Shown: piece after piece, positions 1-6,234 of the stretch | How the letters are laid out: each line of letters begins with the position of its first letter | How positions within the stretch are numbered: position 1 is the stretch's first letter | Assembly (NCBI GenBank): GCA_031401035.1 | Contig: JANNRA010000073.1 | Coordinates: forward strand, 1 to 11,605 | Direction: 5' to 3' | Source: JANNRA01 sp031401035 | GTDB taxonomy: Bacteria; Desulfobacterota; Binatia; HRBIN30; CADEER01 | Length of the DNA: 11,605 bases | Program-made: the position numbers and the translations under genes | Notes under the pieces: generated by a model | The model's database searches: none | What the model saw: only the letters and a program-made list of their open reading frames with translations | Told to the model about the DNA's origin: nothing

Positions 1-116
1 ACCTCGTTGCGCCCGACCTTCGGCTCGGCGCGACGCACCGGCTCGGGACGCGGGCCGTGGTCGTGGTCATGCTCGTGGTCGTGGCCGCAGTCGGGACCGT
101 GCTCGGGCTTCGCCAT
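1..116 (-). CDS. SecC-like zinc-binding (SEC-C motif) protein, His-rich N-terminus, 3' end outside window
   Basis: Reading leftwards from the ATG at 116, 38 codons are visible before the window edge. The peptide begins MAKPEHGPDCGHDHEH, continues with alternating His and Asp, and reaches KVGRNEV. Small proteins with a His/Asp-rich head, a basic linker and a (V)GRN-(E/D)-x-CPCGSGKKYKKC tail are the SEC-C motif family, often labelled zinc chelation protein SecC. The visible GRNE should open that Cys motif, but the cysteines lie outside the window. The expected role is zinc binding in the cytoplasm; the physiological role is unclear. The gene sits 53 bp downstream of the small membrane protein gene on the same strand. 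No clear Shine-Dalgarno is seen; a perfect 6-bp-arm palindrome lies directly upstream of the start. Confidence 0.6.
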   Translation of the reverse strand, partial: MAKPEHGPDCGHDHEHDHDHGPRPEPVRRAEPKVGRNE

Positions 117-117
117 T

Positions 118-132
118 GGGTTCGAGGAACCC
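118..132. repeat. Short palindrome upstream of the SecC-like start
   Basis: GGGTTC and GAACCC flank a 3-base centre. The palindrome lies 1 base upstream of the minus-strand ATG at 116, where a ribosome binding site would be. It could form a small hairpin in the leader or bind a protein. No known operator is recognised, and 6-bp arms arise by chance fairly easily. Confidence 0.3.
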
Positions 133-169
133 ACACCAGCCGGCCGCGTCGGTCAATACGCCGGCGCCG

Positions 170-385
170 TCAGCCGTCCTCGAAGCGGCTGCCGACGACG
201 ACGCCGACCAACAACAGCACCCCGACGGCGATCAGCGCCATCCGGCTGCTGACGAAGTACGGATATCCCATCAGCGCCGCGCCGAGCAGGGTGTGCGTCA
301 CGGTACGCCGGCGACGGCCGTAGGCGAATACCGCCATGCCGATCAGGGAGAACAGCCCCGACAGCATCAGCCACGCCCCGTCCAT
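170..385 (-). CDS. Small two-helix membrane protein (amino acid transport protein-like)
   Basis: This 71-residue protein starts MDGAWLMLSGLF. It has two hydrophobic helices, about residues 5-21 and 47-64, separated by a basic loop with YGRRRR and a short stretch with GYPYFVSS. The layout (helix, YG-basic loop, PYFV, helix) matches small conserved proteobacterial membrane proteins often annotated as amino acid transport protein, a label with little experimental support. The frame stays open upstream to 439, but the added residues are Arg/Pro/Cys-rich and not membrane-like. The ATG at 385 also lies 6 bp after a -10-like hexamer, which fits a leaderless start; an internal ATG at 367 is possible. 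It is divergent from the acyl-CoA dehydrogenase-like gene. The biochemical role is unknown. Confidence 0.7.
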   Translation of the reverse strand: MDGAWLMLSGLFSLIGMAVFAYGRRRRTVTHTLLGAALMGYPYFVSSRMALIAVGVLLLVGVVVGSRFEDG

Positions 386-391
386 ACCGGC

Positions 392-420
392 AGAATGCGC
401 CTGTGGTCGGCCGCAGTCCA
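392..420 (-). promoter_or_regulatory. Candidate sigma70-type promoter giving a leaderless start for the small membrane protein
   Basis: On the minus strand, TGGACT (420-415, 4/6 match to TTGACA) and CATTCT (397-392, 3/6 match to TATAAT) are separated by exactly 17 bp. Transcription would start about 7 bp further on, at the ATG at 385. Single weak hexamers mean little in GC-rich DNA; the support comes from the same geometry upstream of two other genes here. Confidence 0.35.
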
Positions 421-438
421 CGCGCGCCAGCCGGGGCA

Positions 439-467
439 TTGCGACGCCGACGGCGCGCCTCTAGCAT
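439..467 (+). promoter_or_regulatory. Candidate sigma70-type promoter for the acyl-CoA dehydrogenase-like gene
   Basis: TTGCGA (439-444, 4/6) and TAGCAT (462-467, 4/6) are spaced by 17 bp. The expected transcription start is about 474-475, only 2-3 bases before the ATG at 477, so the mRNA would be almost leaderless. No Shine-Dalgarno precedes that ATG, which is consistent. It overlaps the divergent gap with the candidate promoter of the minus-strand gene. Confidence 0.4.
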
Positions 468-476
468 CCCACCTGC

Positions 477-1658
477 ATGCAGCCACTGCTCAGCGAGGCC
501 CAGCAGGCCCTGCTCGCCACCGCCCAGGAGCTCGCCGCCCGCTTCGCGACGCGCGCCGAGCGGCACGATCGCGAGGCGGCTTTTCCATTCGAGAACTTCG
601 CCGACCTGCGCGCCGCCGGCTTTCTCGCCCTACCGCTGCCCGAAGCACTGGGCGGCCGCGGCCTGTCCCTGTACGACTTCTGCCTGCTGCAGGAAGCGCT
701 CGGGCGCGGCTGCGGCCCCACCGCGCTGGGCACCAACATGCACTGGTACAACCTCGGCGGCGGGCTGCACCTGTTCTCCGAAGCGTTCCGCACGCGTCTT
801 GCCGAAGCCGTCGTGCGCGACGGCGCCATCGTCGCCAGCAGTCTCTCCGAGCCCGGCGCCAGCCTCGGCGCGCCGCAGGTGACGGCGCGTAAGGTGGCGG
901 GCGGCTACCGCGTCAGCGGCCGCAAGTACTTCTGCACCCTGGCGCCGATCCTGCGCGTCTTCCTCTTCAACGCCCGCCTCGAGGGCTTCGAGCGCCCGGG
1001 CATGTCGGGCACGGTCACCCTCGCCGCCGAGCGCGACACCGAGGGCATGCGCGTCGTCGAGACCTGGGACGCCCTGGGCATGCGCGCCAGCGGCAGCCAC
1101 GACATCGAGTTCGTCGACGCCTTCGTGCCCGACGAGTGCCTGGTCGGCATCGAGGGCGCCGGCAGCGAGGGCGGCAATGCATGCCTGCCCTGGTACACGC
1201 TCGGTATCGCCGCAGTATACACCGGCATCGCCGGCGCCGCCTTCGACTTCGCCGTCGAGTACCTCGGCAGCCGCCGCCTGCATCCGCTGCCCGCCACCGT
1301 CGCGCATCTGCCGGGCAGCCAGTTCACCGTCGCCGAGATGCAGATCAAGCTCGAGACGTCGCGCGCGCTGATCTACAAGACCGCCGCTGAGCTGACGCAC
1401 GGCGCGGACTACGGCGCGGCGCTGCTGCCGAAGGTGACGACGCCGCAGTACGTCGCCACGCGCGCCGCGCTCGAGGTCGTCAGCGCCGCCATGCAGGTCG
1501 TCGGCGGCCCGAGCCTGACGCGCCGCCTGCCGCTCGAACGCTGGTATCGCGACGTCCGCGCCGGCAGCCTGCACCCGTTCACGCACTACTGGCTGCTGGA
1601 GATGATCGGCAAGACCGCGCTCGGCATCCCGCTCGACGCGCAGCCGCGCTGGCCGTGA
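477..1658 (+). CDS. Acyl-CoA dehydrogenase-superfamily flavoprotein, possibly lacking the catalytic Glu
   Basis: This 393-residue protein has the usual length of the acyl-CoA dehydrogenase (ACAD) superfamily. The helical N-terminal domain spans about 1-115. The beta domain holds SLSEPGAS (122-129), the FAD/substrate-binding signature region, GGYRVSGRKYF (142-152) and WDALGMRASGSHD (197-209). The C-terminal helical domain follows, with VVGGPSLTRR (341-350) and a conserved-looking YRDVRAGSLH (357-366). Canonical enzymes desaturate acyl-CoA with FAD and a Glu base in a YEGT-like segment. Here that region reads RAGSLHPF with no such Glu, and I see no Glu in the helix-G region used by isovaleryl-CoA dehydrogenase. 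It may therefore be an acyl-CoA dehydrogenase-fold oxygenase or other variant, like DszC-type enzymes. Its stop overlaps a possible GTG start of the next gene, suggesting co-transcription. Confidence 0.85.
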   Translation: MQPLLSEAQQALLATAQELAARFATRAERHDREAAFPFENFADLRAAGFLALPLPEALGGRGLSLYDFCLLQEALGRGCGPTALGTNMHWYNLGGGLHLFSEAFRTRLAEAVVRDGAIVASSLSEPGASLGAPQVTARKVAGGYRVSGRKYFCTLAPILRVFLFNARLEGFERPGMSGTVTLAAERDTEGMRVVETWDALGMRASGSHDIEFVDAFVPDECLVGIEGAGSEGGNACLPWYTLGIAAVYTGIAGAAFDFAVEYLGSRRLHPLPATVAHLPGSQFTVAEMQIKLETSRALIYKTAAELTHGADYGAALLPKVTTPQYVATRAALEVVSAAMQVVGGPSLTRRLPLERWYRDVRAGSLHPFTHYWLLEMIGKTALGIPLDAQPRWP

Positions 1659-1675
1659 GCCCGACGGGAAATGCG

Positions 1676-2284
1676 ATGATCGATTCCGCCCTCGGCCGGC
1701 CCGGCAGCGGCTTCGCCGGCTTGCTCGACCGCCTGGCGCTGGCGCTCATCCGCCTCGGCGTGACGCCGAACGGGCTCTCCTACGCGGCGCTGGGACTCGG
1801 ACTGATCGGCGCCGGCCTGTTCTGGGCCGATGCGGGCGGGTGGGCGCTGACGGCGCTGCTGGCGTCGGGGCTGTGCGACGCCGTCGACGGCCGCGTCGCC
1901 CGGCTCGGCGGCGGCGCGACGCCGTGGGGTGGCGTCCTCGACCTCACCTTCGACCGCATCGTCGAAGCCGCCGTGCTGCTCGGCATCGCCCTGCCGCGGC
2001 CGGAATGGCACGGGCCGGCGCTGCTGCTCGCCTGCACCTGGTACGTCAACCTCTGCATCTTCCTCGCCGTCGGCGCTGCCACCGAACGGGTTGACGGGCG
2101 CGGCGGCGAGAAGCTGATCGTCTACCCGCCCGGCCTGCTCGAGCGCAGCGAGTCGCTGCTCTTCGCGCTGGTTGTCGTCGTCGCGCCCACCTGGGCGCCG
2201 ATCGCGGTCTACGTGTATGCCGGGCTCGAGATCTACACCGGCGCGCAACGCTTCCGGCACGGCCGGCGCGTCCTGCGCGGCTGA
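1676..2284 (+). CDS. CDP-alcohol phosphatidyltransferase family membrane protein
   Basis: The 202-residue integral membrane enzyme carries the complete family signature D-x2-DG-x2-AR-x8-G-x3-D-x3-D, at D68, D71-G72, A75-R76, G85, D89 and D93. These acidic residues bind metal and the CDP-linked substrate. Enzymes of this family transfer a phosphatidyl or similar group from a CDP-activated donor to an alcohol at the cytoplasmic membrane, as in phospholipid head-group synthesis. About five or six hydrophobic segments are visible. I chose ATG 1676 because MIDSALGRP resembles typical family N-termini and GGGAA lies 5 bases upstream. An in-frame GTG at 1655, overlapping the stop of the preceding gene, is the alternative. 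The acceptor alcohol cannot be told from sequence. It is probably co-transcribed with the upstream acyl-CoA dehydrogenase-like gene. Confidence 0.88.
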   Translation: MIDSALGRPGSGFAGLLDRLALALIRLGVTPNGLSYAALGLGLIGAGLFWADAGGWALTALLASGLCDAVDGRVARLGGGATPWGGVLDLTFDRIVEAAVLLGIALPRPEWHGPALLLACTWYVNLCIFLAVGAATERVDGRGGEKLIVYPPGLLERSESLLFALVVVVAPTWAPIAVYVYAGLEIYTGAQRFRHGRRVLRG

Positions 2285-2379
2285 CGTCACCTCGCTTTTC
2301 CCGACTCGACGCGCGCCGATTATCTCATTGCCGGATGGGTTGCGCGGCCTTAACGTCGGGGGCACCATCGCAGTCAGAG

Positions 2380-2385
2380 AAGGAG
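2380..2385 (+). promoter_or_regulatory. Shine-Dalgarno sequence fixing the htpX start
   Basis: AAGGAG is followed by a 5-base spacer before the ATG at 2391. The open frame extends upstream to 2172 inside the preceding gene, so this site decides the true start. Confidence 0.8.
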
Positions 2386-2390
2386 TCCCC

Positions 2391-3245
2391 ATGAACAACG
2401 TCAAGACCGCCATGTTGCTGGCAACACTCACCGCGTTGCTGGTCTGGGCCGGGCAGGCGCTCGGCGGCCAGCAGGGCCTGGTGATCGGCCTGGGTTTCGC
2501 CATCGTCATGAACGTCGGCAGCTACTGGTACTCGGACAAAATCGTCCTGCGCATGTACGGCGCCAAGGAGATCGACGAGGCCCAGGCACCCGAACTCTAC
2601 TCCATCGTCCGCAACCTGACCCAGGCCGGGCAGATGCCGATGCCAAAGGTCTACGTCATCTCCGAAGAGGCCCCGAACGCCTTCGCCACCGGGCGCAACC
2701 CGCAGCACGCCGCCGTCGCCGTCACCGAGGGGCTGATGCGCATGCTCACCCGCGACGAGATCACCGGCGTGCTCGCCCACGAGCTCGGCCACGTGAAGAA
2801 CCGCGACACGCTGATCATGGTGGTCGCCGCGACGCTCGGCGGCGCCATCAGTATGATCGCCAACATCGCCCAGTGGGGCCTGATCTTCGGCGGCGGTCGT
2901 TCGAACGACGACGAGGGCAGCCACCCGGCCGCGGCCCTGCTGGGCATCATCGTCGCGCCGATCGCCGCGATGCTGATCCAGATGGCGATCTCGCGCTCGC
3001 GCGAGTTCCTCGCCGACGCCGCCGGCGCCCGCCTGTCGGGCAACCCGCTCGCCCTCGCCTCGGCGCTGCGCAAGATCCAGGGCTTCGCCAAGGAGGTGCC
3101 GATGCACCACGGCAGCCCGGCCACGGCGCACCTGTTCATCATCAATCCGTTCACCGGCGGCGGCTTCGCCAAGCTGTTCTCCACCCACCCACCGACCGAG
3201 GAACGCATCGCCCGCCTCGAAGCGATGACGCGCAGCGGCTTCTGA
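2391..3245 (+). CDS. htpX: Membrane zinc metalloprotease HtpX
   Basis: This 284-residue M48 peptidase is close to the usual HtpX length. Two N-terminal membrane helices lie at about 6-40, and NAFATGRNPQHAAVAV at 96-111 is a family hallmark. The zinc site HELGH is at 130-134. Two further hydrophobic segments are at about 141-166 and 181-200, followed by SRSREFLADAAGA (201-213). E205 is the likely third zinc ligand and D209 a conserved partner. STHPPTEERI near the C-terminus (264-273) is also typical. HtpX degrades misfolded inner-membrane proteins with its active site facing the cytoplasm, as part of envelope stress quality control. It has its own Shine-Dalgarno and about 106 bp of upstream spacer, so it may be transcribed separately. 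I saw no convincing heat-shock promoter. A stem-loop follows. Confidence 0.95.
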   Translation: MNNVKTAMLLATLTALLVWAGQALGGQQGLVIGLGFAIVMNVGSYWYSDKIVLRMYGAKEIDEAQAPELYSIVRNLTQAGQMPMPKVYVISEEAPNAFATGRNPQHAAVAVTEGLMRMLTRDEITGVLAHELGHVKNRDTLIMVVAATLGGAISMIANIAQWGLIFGGGRSNDDEGSHPAAALLGIIVAPIAAMLIQMAISRSREFLADAAGARLSGNPLALASALRKIQGFAKEVPMHHGSPATAHLFIINPFTGGGFAKLFSTHPPTEERIARLEAMTRSGF

Positions 3246-3263
3246 GTCGGGAACCATCGGCGC

Positions 3264-3292
3264 TAGCCGCGGTCGCCCGGCGGCCGCGGCTA
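3264..3292 (+). terminator. Stem-loop downstream of htpX
   Basis: The 9-bp arms TAGCCGCGG (3264-3272) and CCGCGGCTA (3284-3292) pair perfectly, and the stem can extend three more pairs inward to a loop of about 5 bases. It starts 18 bases after the htpX stop. It lacks a clear U-tract, so it could be a terminator or an RNA 3'-end stabiliser. Confidence 0.5.
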
Positions 3293-3319
3293 CACAGCGT
3301 GGCGGGGATCTGCCAGATT
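3291..3319 (+). promoter_or_regulatory. Candidate promoter giving a leaderless start for the hydrolase gene
   Basis: TACACA (3291-3296, 4/6) and CAGATT (3314-3319, 3/6) are separated by 17 bp. With seven bases between the -10-like hexamer and ATG 3327, transcription would start at or beside the A of the ATG. There is no Shine-Dalgarno. It overlaps the end of the htpX stem-loop by two bases. Confidence 0.35.
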
Positions 3320-3326
3320 CCCGCCC

Positions 3327-4160
3327 ATGCCGACGACACCCAGCCACGACATCGAACTCTATTACGAAGCGCACGGCAGCGGAGACCCCCTGCTGCTGAT
3401 CATGGGCCTTGCCGGCGACTCGATCGCCTGGATGTTCCAGCGCGACGCCTTCGCCGCCCACTACCGCACCATCGTCTTCGACAACCGCGGCGTCGGGCGC
3501 TCGAGCAAGCCGGCCGGCCCGTACAGCATCGCGCAGATGGCGGACGACACGGTCGGCGTCCTCGATGCCGCCGGCGTCGAACGCGCACACGTCGTCGGCG
3601 TCTCGATGGGCGGTATGATCGCCCAGGAACTGGCGCTGCGGCACCCGACCCGCGTCCGCAGCCTGGTACTCGGCTGCACCTACGCCCGGCCCGACGCCGG
3701 CGTCACCGCGACCTTCGAGGAATCACTCGCCTTCTTCGGCGGCCAGCGCGGCGCCGACGGGACGATTCAGGTCGATCTCTCCGCCCTCGACCCGATGGCG
3801 TTCATCCAGCGCCTGCTGCCGCTGACGTTCACGCCACACTTCATCATGACCGAACTGCCGAAGCTGATGCAGGTGTTCAGCGGCGCGCTGGCGCACGGCT
3901 TCAGCATGGACGCCATCATGGCTCAGGTCGCCGCCACGCAGGCGCACGACACGCTCGATCGCCTCGGCGCTATCCACGTCCCGACGTTGGTGCTGACCGG
4001 TGACAGCGACCGACTCATTCCGCCGACGAACTCCGACCTCCTCGCCGCCCGCATCCCCGGCGCCACCCTGACCACACTCCCCGGCGGCAGCCACGGCTTC
4101 AACTTCGAGACCCCCGACGCCTTCAACCGCGAAGTCCTGAACTTCCTCGCGACGCTGTGA
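3327..4160 (+). CDS. Alpha/beta-hydrolase fold enzyme
   Basis: This 277-residue protein has a full alpha/beta-hydrolase core. The oxyanion-hole region is MGLAGD (26-31), and FDNRGVGRSS (51-60) is typical of the family. The nucleophile elbow GVSMGG puts the catalytic Ser at 93. The acid is most likely D228 in TGDSDRLIPP, and the base is H256 in GGSHGF. The overall pattern resembles the 3-oxoadipate enol-lactonase/esterase branch, but the substrate cannot be assigned. It is expected in the cytoplasm, as no signal peptide is seen. It stands between stem-loops and has its own candidate promoter, so it looks monocistronic. The neighbouring acyl-CoA enzymes make an ester, lactone or thioester substrate plausible, which is inference only. 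Confidence 0.9.
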   Translation: MPTTPSHDIELYYEAHGSGDPLLLIMGLAGDSIAWMFQRDAFAAHYRTIVFDNRGVGRSSKPAGPYSIAQMADDTVGVLDAAGVERAHVVGVSMGGMIAQELALRHPTRVRSLVLGCTYARPDAGVTATFEESLAFFGGQRGADGTIQVDLSALDPMAFIQRLLPLTFTPHFIMTELPKLMQVFSGALAHGFSMDAIMAQVAATQAHDTLDRLGAIHVPTLVLTGDSDRLIPPTNSDLLAARIPGATLTTLPGGSHGFNFETPDAFNREVLNFLATL

Positions 4161-4168
4161 AACCGCGC

Positions 4169-4192
4169 AGGGCGCGGCGGCAGCCGCGCCCT
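4169..4192 (+). terminator. GC-rich hairpin after the hydrolase gene
   Basis: AGGGCGCGGC and GCCGCGCCCT form a perfect 10-bp stem with a GGCA tetraloop, 8 bases past the stop codon. No U-tract follows. Its right arm plus two bases recurs upstream of the large gene at 6249-6261, so it may be a dispersed repeat acting as a terminator. Confidence 0.55.
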
Positions 4193-4266
4193 CCAAAGGG
4201 CCTGTTCACGGCGGCGCATTCGTACCATGATGCTCTTCCACCACCACCAACAGGGAGGATCGACAC

Positions 4267-4857
4267 ATGCAGCAGGGCAGCAGCAGTGTGAAGTACGCGA
4301 TCGCGCTCGCCGCGATCGTTCTCGGGGTACCGTGTGCCGCGCTGGCACAGGGCTACGGCGACATGATGAAGAGCGCCGCGCAGGATGCCGCCAAGCAAGC
4401 GGCGCAGCAGCAGGCGCAGGACGCCGCCAAGCAGGCGGTCGGCGGCGTCGCCCCTGCCGCCGCGGCCCCAGCCGCCGCGGCCCCCGCCGATGCGGCGGCG
4501 GCCGACGCGCCGGCAGCGGCTGACGCGGCCGCGGCGCCGGCCGCGGCCGTTGAGGTCGAGGCAGCGCCGGCCGCTGCTGTGCCGGCCGACCCGATGGCCC
4601 GAGCCACCAGCGCCGCCGGCGCCGGCGCCGGCGCGGCCGCCGAGGGGGCCATGGGCGGCGGCGGCATGAAGGGCGCCGGCATGAAGGGCGGCCAGGCCGC
4701 AATGGGCGACTGGAAGAAGACCGGCGCAGCCGCGGTCGGCGGCGCCGCGACGGCGCCCGCCGCGGCTGGTGCCGGTGCGGGCGCGGCGGTCGACGAAGGG
4801 GCCGCGGCCGGCGCCGACGTCGACGCGGCCGACGACGCCGGCGCCGACGAGGAGTAA
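4267..4857 (+). CDS. Ala-rich secreted low-complexity protein of unknown function
   Basis: This 196-residue protein is not recognised. A signal peptide is clear: a short head with Lys9, a hydrophobic core at 10-22, and the cleavage-like CAALA|Q after residue 27. The mature part starts with an Ala/Gln/Lys helix-prone stretch (about 34-58, DAAKQA repeated). It continues with an Ala/Pro-rich low-complexity region (61-108), a Gly/Met/Lys segment with two GMKG units and a single WKK (129-151), and an acidic Ala/Asp tail ending DDAGADEE. The start is supported by GGGAGGAT at 4253-4260, 6 bases before the ATG. A weak -10-like TACCAT lies at 4223-4228. A perfect tandem 14-mer copy (4456-4469 and 4471-4484) and GCCGGC repeats mark the DNA as slippage-prone. 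Signal peptide, ribosome site and ordered segments argue for a real gene despite its bias. It may be periplasmic or surface-exposed. Confidence 0.7.
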   Translation: MQQGSSSVKYAIALAAIVLGVPCAALAQGYGDMMKSAAQDAAKQAAQQQAQDAAKQAVGGVAPAAAAPAAAAPADAAAADAPAAADAAAAPAAAVEVEAAPAAAVPADPMARATSAAGAGAGAAAEGAMGGGGMKGAGMKGGQAAMGDWKKTGAAAVGGAATAPAAAGAGAGAAVDEGAAAGADVDAADDAGADEE

Positions 4858-4865
4858 GCGGTGCG

Positions 4866-4900
4866 ACGCCCTCTCCCGCAGGACCTGCGGGAGAGGGCGT
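4866..4900. terminator. Strong bidirectional terminator between convergent genes
   Basis: A perfect 17-bp inverted repeat has arms ACGCCCTCTCCCGCAGG and CCTGCGGGAGAGGGCGT around a single central A. It lies 8 bases after the Ala-rich gene stop and 7 bases past the thiolase stop on the other strand, so it can serve both genes. CCCTCTCCC/GGGAGAGGG hairpins recur between genes in many GC-rich proteobacteria, so this may belong to a dispersed family. Confidence 0.75.
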
Positions 4901-4907
4901 GCCGCGA

Positions 4908-6104
4908 TCAGACCAGTTCGGCCTTGCGGTACATGCCGACGACGGCGGCGCCGCCGAGGCCGAGGTTGTGCTGCAGGGCGAGCTTGGCGCCCTTGACCTG
5001 ACGCTTGTCGGCCGCGCCGCGCAACTGCCAGGTGAGCTCCGAGACCTGTGCCAACCCGGTGGCGCCGAGCGGGTGGCCCTTGGAGATCAGGCCGCCCGAG
5101 GGATTGACCACCACCTTGCCGCCGTAGGTGTTGGCGCCGGAGTCGACAAACTCGCCGCCCTTGCCCACCGGGCACAGGCCGAGCCCTTCGTAGGTGATCA
5201 TCTCGTTGCACGAGAAGCAGTCGTGCAGCTCGACCACGTCGACGTTCTCGGGGCCGAAGCCGCTCTGCTGGTACACCTTCTCGGCCGCCTTGCGGGTCAT
5301 GTCGGCGCCGACCAGCTTGATGCAGCTCTTGTCGTCGAAAGTGCTCGGGAAGTCGGTGGTCATCGCCATGCCGAGGATCTCGACGGCGCGCGACTCCAGC
5401 TTGTGCTTGCGGACGAAGTCCTCGCTGGCGAGAATCGCCGCGCCGGAACCGTCCGAGGTCGGGCAGCACTGCAGCTTGGTGAGCGGATCGAACACCATCG
5501 GCGACTCCAGGATCTGCTCGAGCGTGTACTCGTCCTGGAACTGCGAGTACGGGTTGTTCACCGAGTGCTTGTGGTTCTTCCAGCCGATCTTGGCGAACTG
5601 CTCGGCGGTCGTGCCGTAGCGCTCCATGTGCTCGCGGCCGGCGTTGCCGAAGAACTGCGGTGCCGCCGGCGCCTTGGCGAAGCCGCGCAGCTCGACCATG
5701 GCGTGGAAATGCTTGTCCATGGGGTTGGTGCGGTCCTGGAACTTCACCCCCAGCGAGCCCTTCTCCATCTTCTCGAAGCCGAGCGCGAGGGCGCACTCGG
5801 CGAGGCCCGCCTCGACGAACTGCTTGGCCATGAACAGCGCCGTCGAGCCGGTCGCGCAGTTGTTGTTCACGTTGTAGACTGGAATGCCGGTCATGCCGAG
5901 GCTGTAGACGGCGCGCTGGCCGGCGGTGGAGTCGCCGTAGCAGTAGCCCACCGCCGCCTGCTCGATCGCATCGAAGGAGATGCCGGCATCCTGCAGGGCC
6001 TTCGTCCCCGCTTCCTTCGCCATGTCCGGATAGTCCCAGTCCTTCGATCCGGGCTTCTCGAACTTGGTCATGCCGACGCCGACGATAAACACCTTGCGAG
6101 CCAT
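4908..6104 (-). CDS. SCP2-type thiolase (thiolase-family lipid-transfer protein)
   Basis: This 398-residue protein is the thiolase domain of the sterol carrier protein X (SCPx) type, without a fused SCP2 domain. The nucleophile is C83 in NNNCATGSTAL. HDCF (294-297) is the subfamily's replacement for the NEAF-type loop and brings a second Cys, C296. GHPLGATG (343-350) supplies H344. HNLGLGG (379-385) replaces the usual CxG loop. Such enzymes cleave 3-oxoacyl-CoA with CoA, often for branched or sterol side chains, but substrate and direction are uncertain. Other start sites far upstream share the open frame, but ATG 6104 is fixed by a strong Shine-Dalgarno and by homology beginning MARKVFIVGVGMTKFEKPG. 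No DUF35 partner gene, commonly paired with such thiolases, is adjacent. It converges on the Ala-rich gene and diverges from the large gene. Confidence 0.93.
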   Translation of the reverse strand: MARKVFIVGVGMTKFEKPGSKDWDYPDMAKEAGTKALQDAGISFDAIEQAAVGYCYGDSTAGQRAVYSLGMTGIPVYNVNNNCATGSTALFMAKQFVEAGLAECALALGFEKMEKGSLGVKFQDRTNPMDKHFHAMVELRGFAKAPAAPQFFGNAGREHMERYGTTAEQFAKIGWKNHKHSVNNPYSQFQDEYTLEQILESPMVFDPLTKLQCCPTSDGSGAAILASEDFVRKHKLESRAVEILGMAMTTDFPSTFDDKSCIKLVGADMTRKAAEKVYQQSGFGPENVDVVELHDCFSCNEMITYEGLGLCPVGKGGEFVDSGANTYGGKVVVNPSGGLISKGHPLGATGLAQVSELTWQLRGAADKRQVKGAKLALQHNLGLGGAAVVGMYRKAELV

Positions 6105-6110
6105 GCTGAG

Positions 6111-6118
6111 TCCTCCTT
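6111..6118 (-). promoter_or_regulatory. Strong Shine-Dalgarno fixing the thiolase start
   Basis: AAGGAGGA on the minus strand is 6 bases from ATG 6104. It decides the start within a frame that stays open for thousands of bases upstream, antisense to the large gene. Confidence 0.85.
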
Positions 6119-6131
6119 GTGGGGTTGTGCG

Positions 6132-6145
6132 CCGCCGGCCGGCGG
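6132..6145. repeat. 14-bp GC palindrome in the thiolase leader
   Basis: CCGCCGGCCGGCGG is a perfect palindrome lying 14 bases upstream of the thiolase Shine-Dalgarno. It could fold in the mRNA leader or bind a regulator as DNA. No known operator matches, and GC-only palindromes are common at this base composition. Confidence 0.3.
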
Positions 6146-6165
6146 TCGCCTCCGATCGAAATCTG

Positions 6166-6185
6166 TTATCAGAGACTCCGGAGTC
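6166..6185 (-). promoter_or_regulatory. Candidate thiolase promoter with palindromic operator
   Basis: A perfect 12-bp palindrome GACTCCGGAGTC (6174-6185) lies directly upstream, on the minus strand, of a -10-like TGATAA (6171-6166). An operator between -35 and -10 would suit repression by a dimeric regulator. The -35 is weak (TTCCCG or CTTCCC about 15-16 bp upstream), so the promoter is uncertain. The region also lies upstream of the divergent large gene. Confidence 0.3.
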
Positions 6186-6234
6186 GCGGGAAGCCGGCGC
6201 GGGCAGGGGCGCCGAATCCCCGGACGGATGCAAT

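Noticed and set aside
630..1586. 318-codon minus-strand frame antisense to the acyl-CoA dehydrogenase-like gene
   Set aside because: It is mirror-frame sequence dominated by Ala, Gly, Asp and Arg with no ribosome site.
2295..2325. Possible htpX promoter (CTTTTC and TTATCT hexamers)
   Set aside because: The spacing is 19 bp and both hexamers are poor; no heat-shock consensus was seen, so it was not annotated.
2172..2390. Longer N-terminus for HtpX
   Set aside because: The added residues overlap the upstream gene and are not HtpX-like; AAGGAG precedes ATG 2391 at correct spacing.
2325..3644. 439-codon minus-strand open frame antisense to htpX and the hydrolase
   Set aside because: It is a shadow of two well-supported genes, with no domain, start signal or composition of a real protein.
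4353..4682. Minus-strand Ala/Pro/Ser-rich 109-codon frame opposite the Ala-rich gene
   Set aside because: Its bias follows from GCC/GGC repeats on either strand. Only the plus frame has a signal peptide and Shine-Dalgarno.
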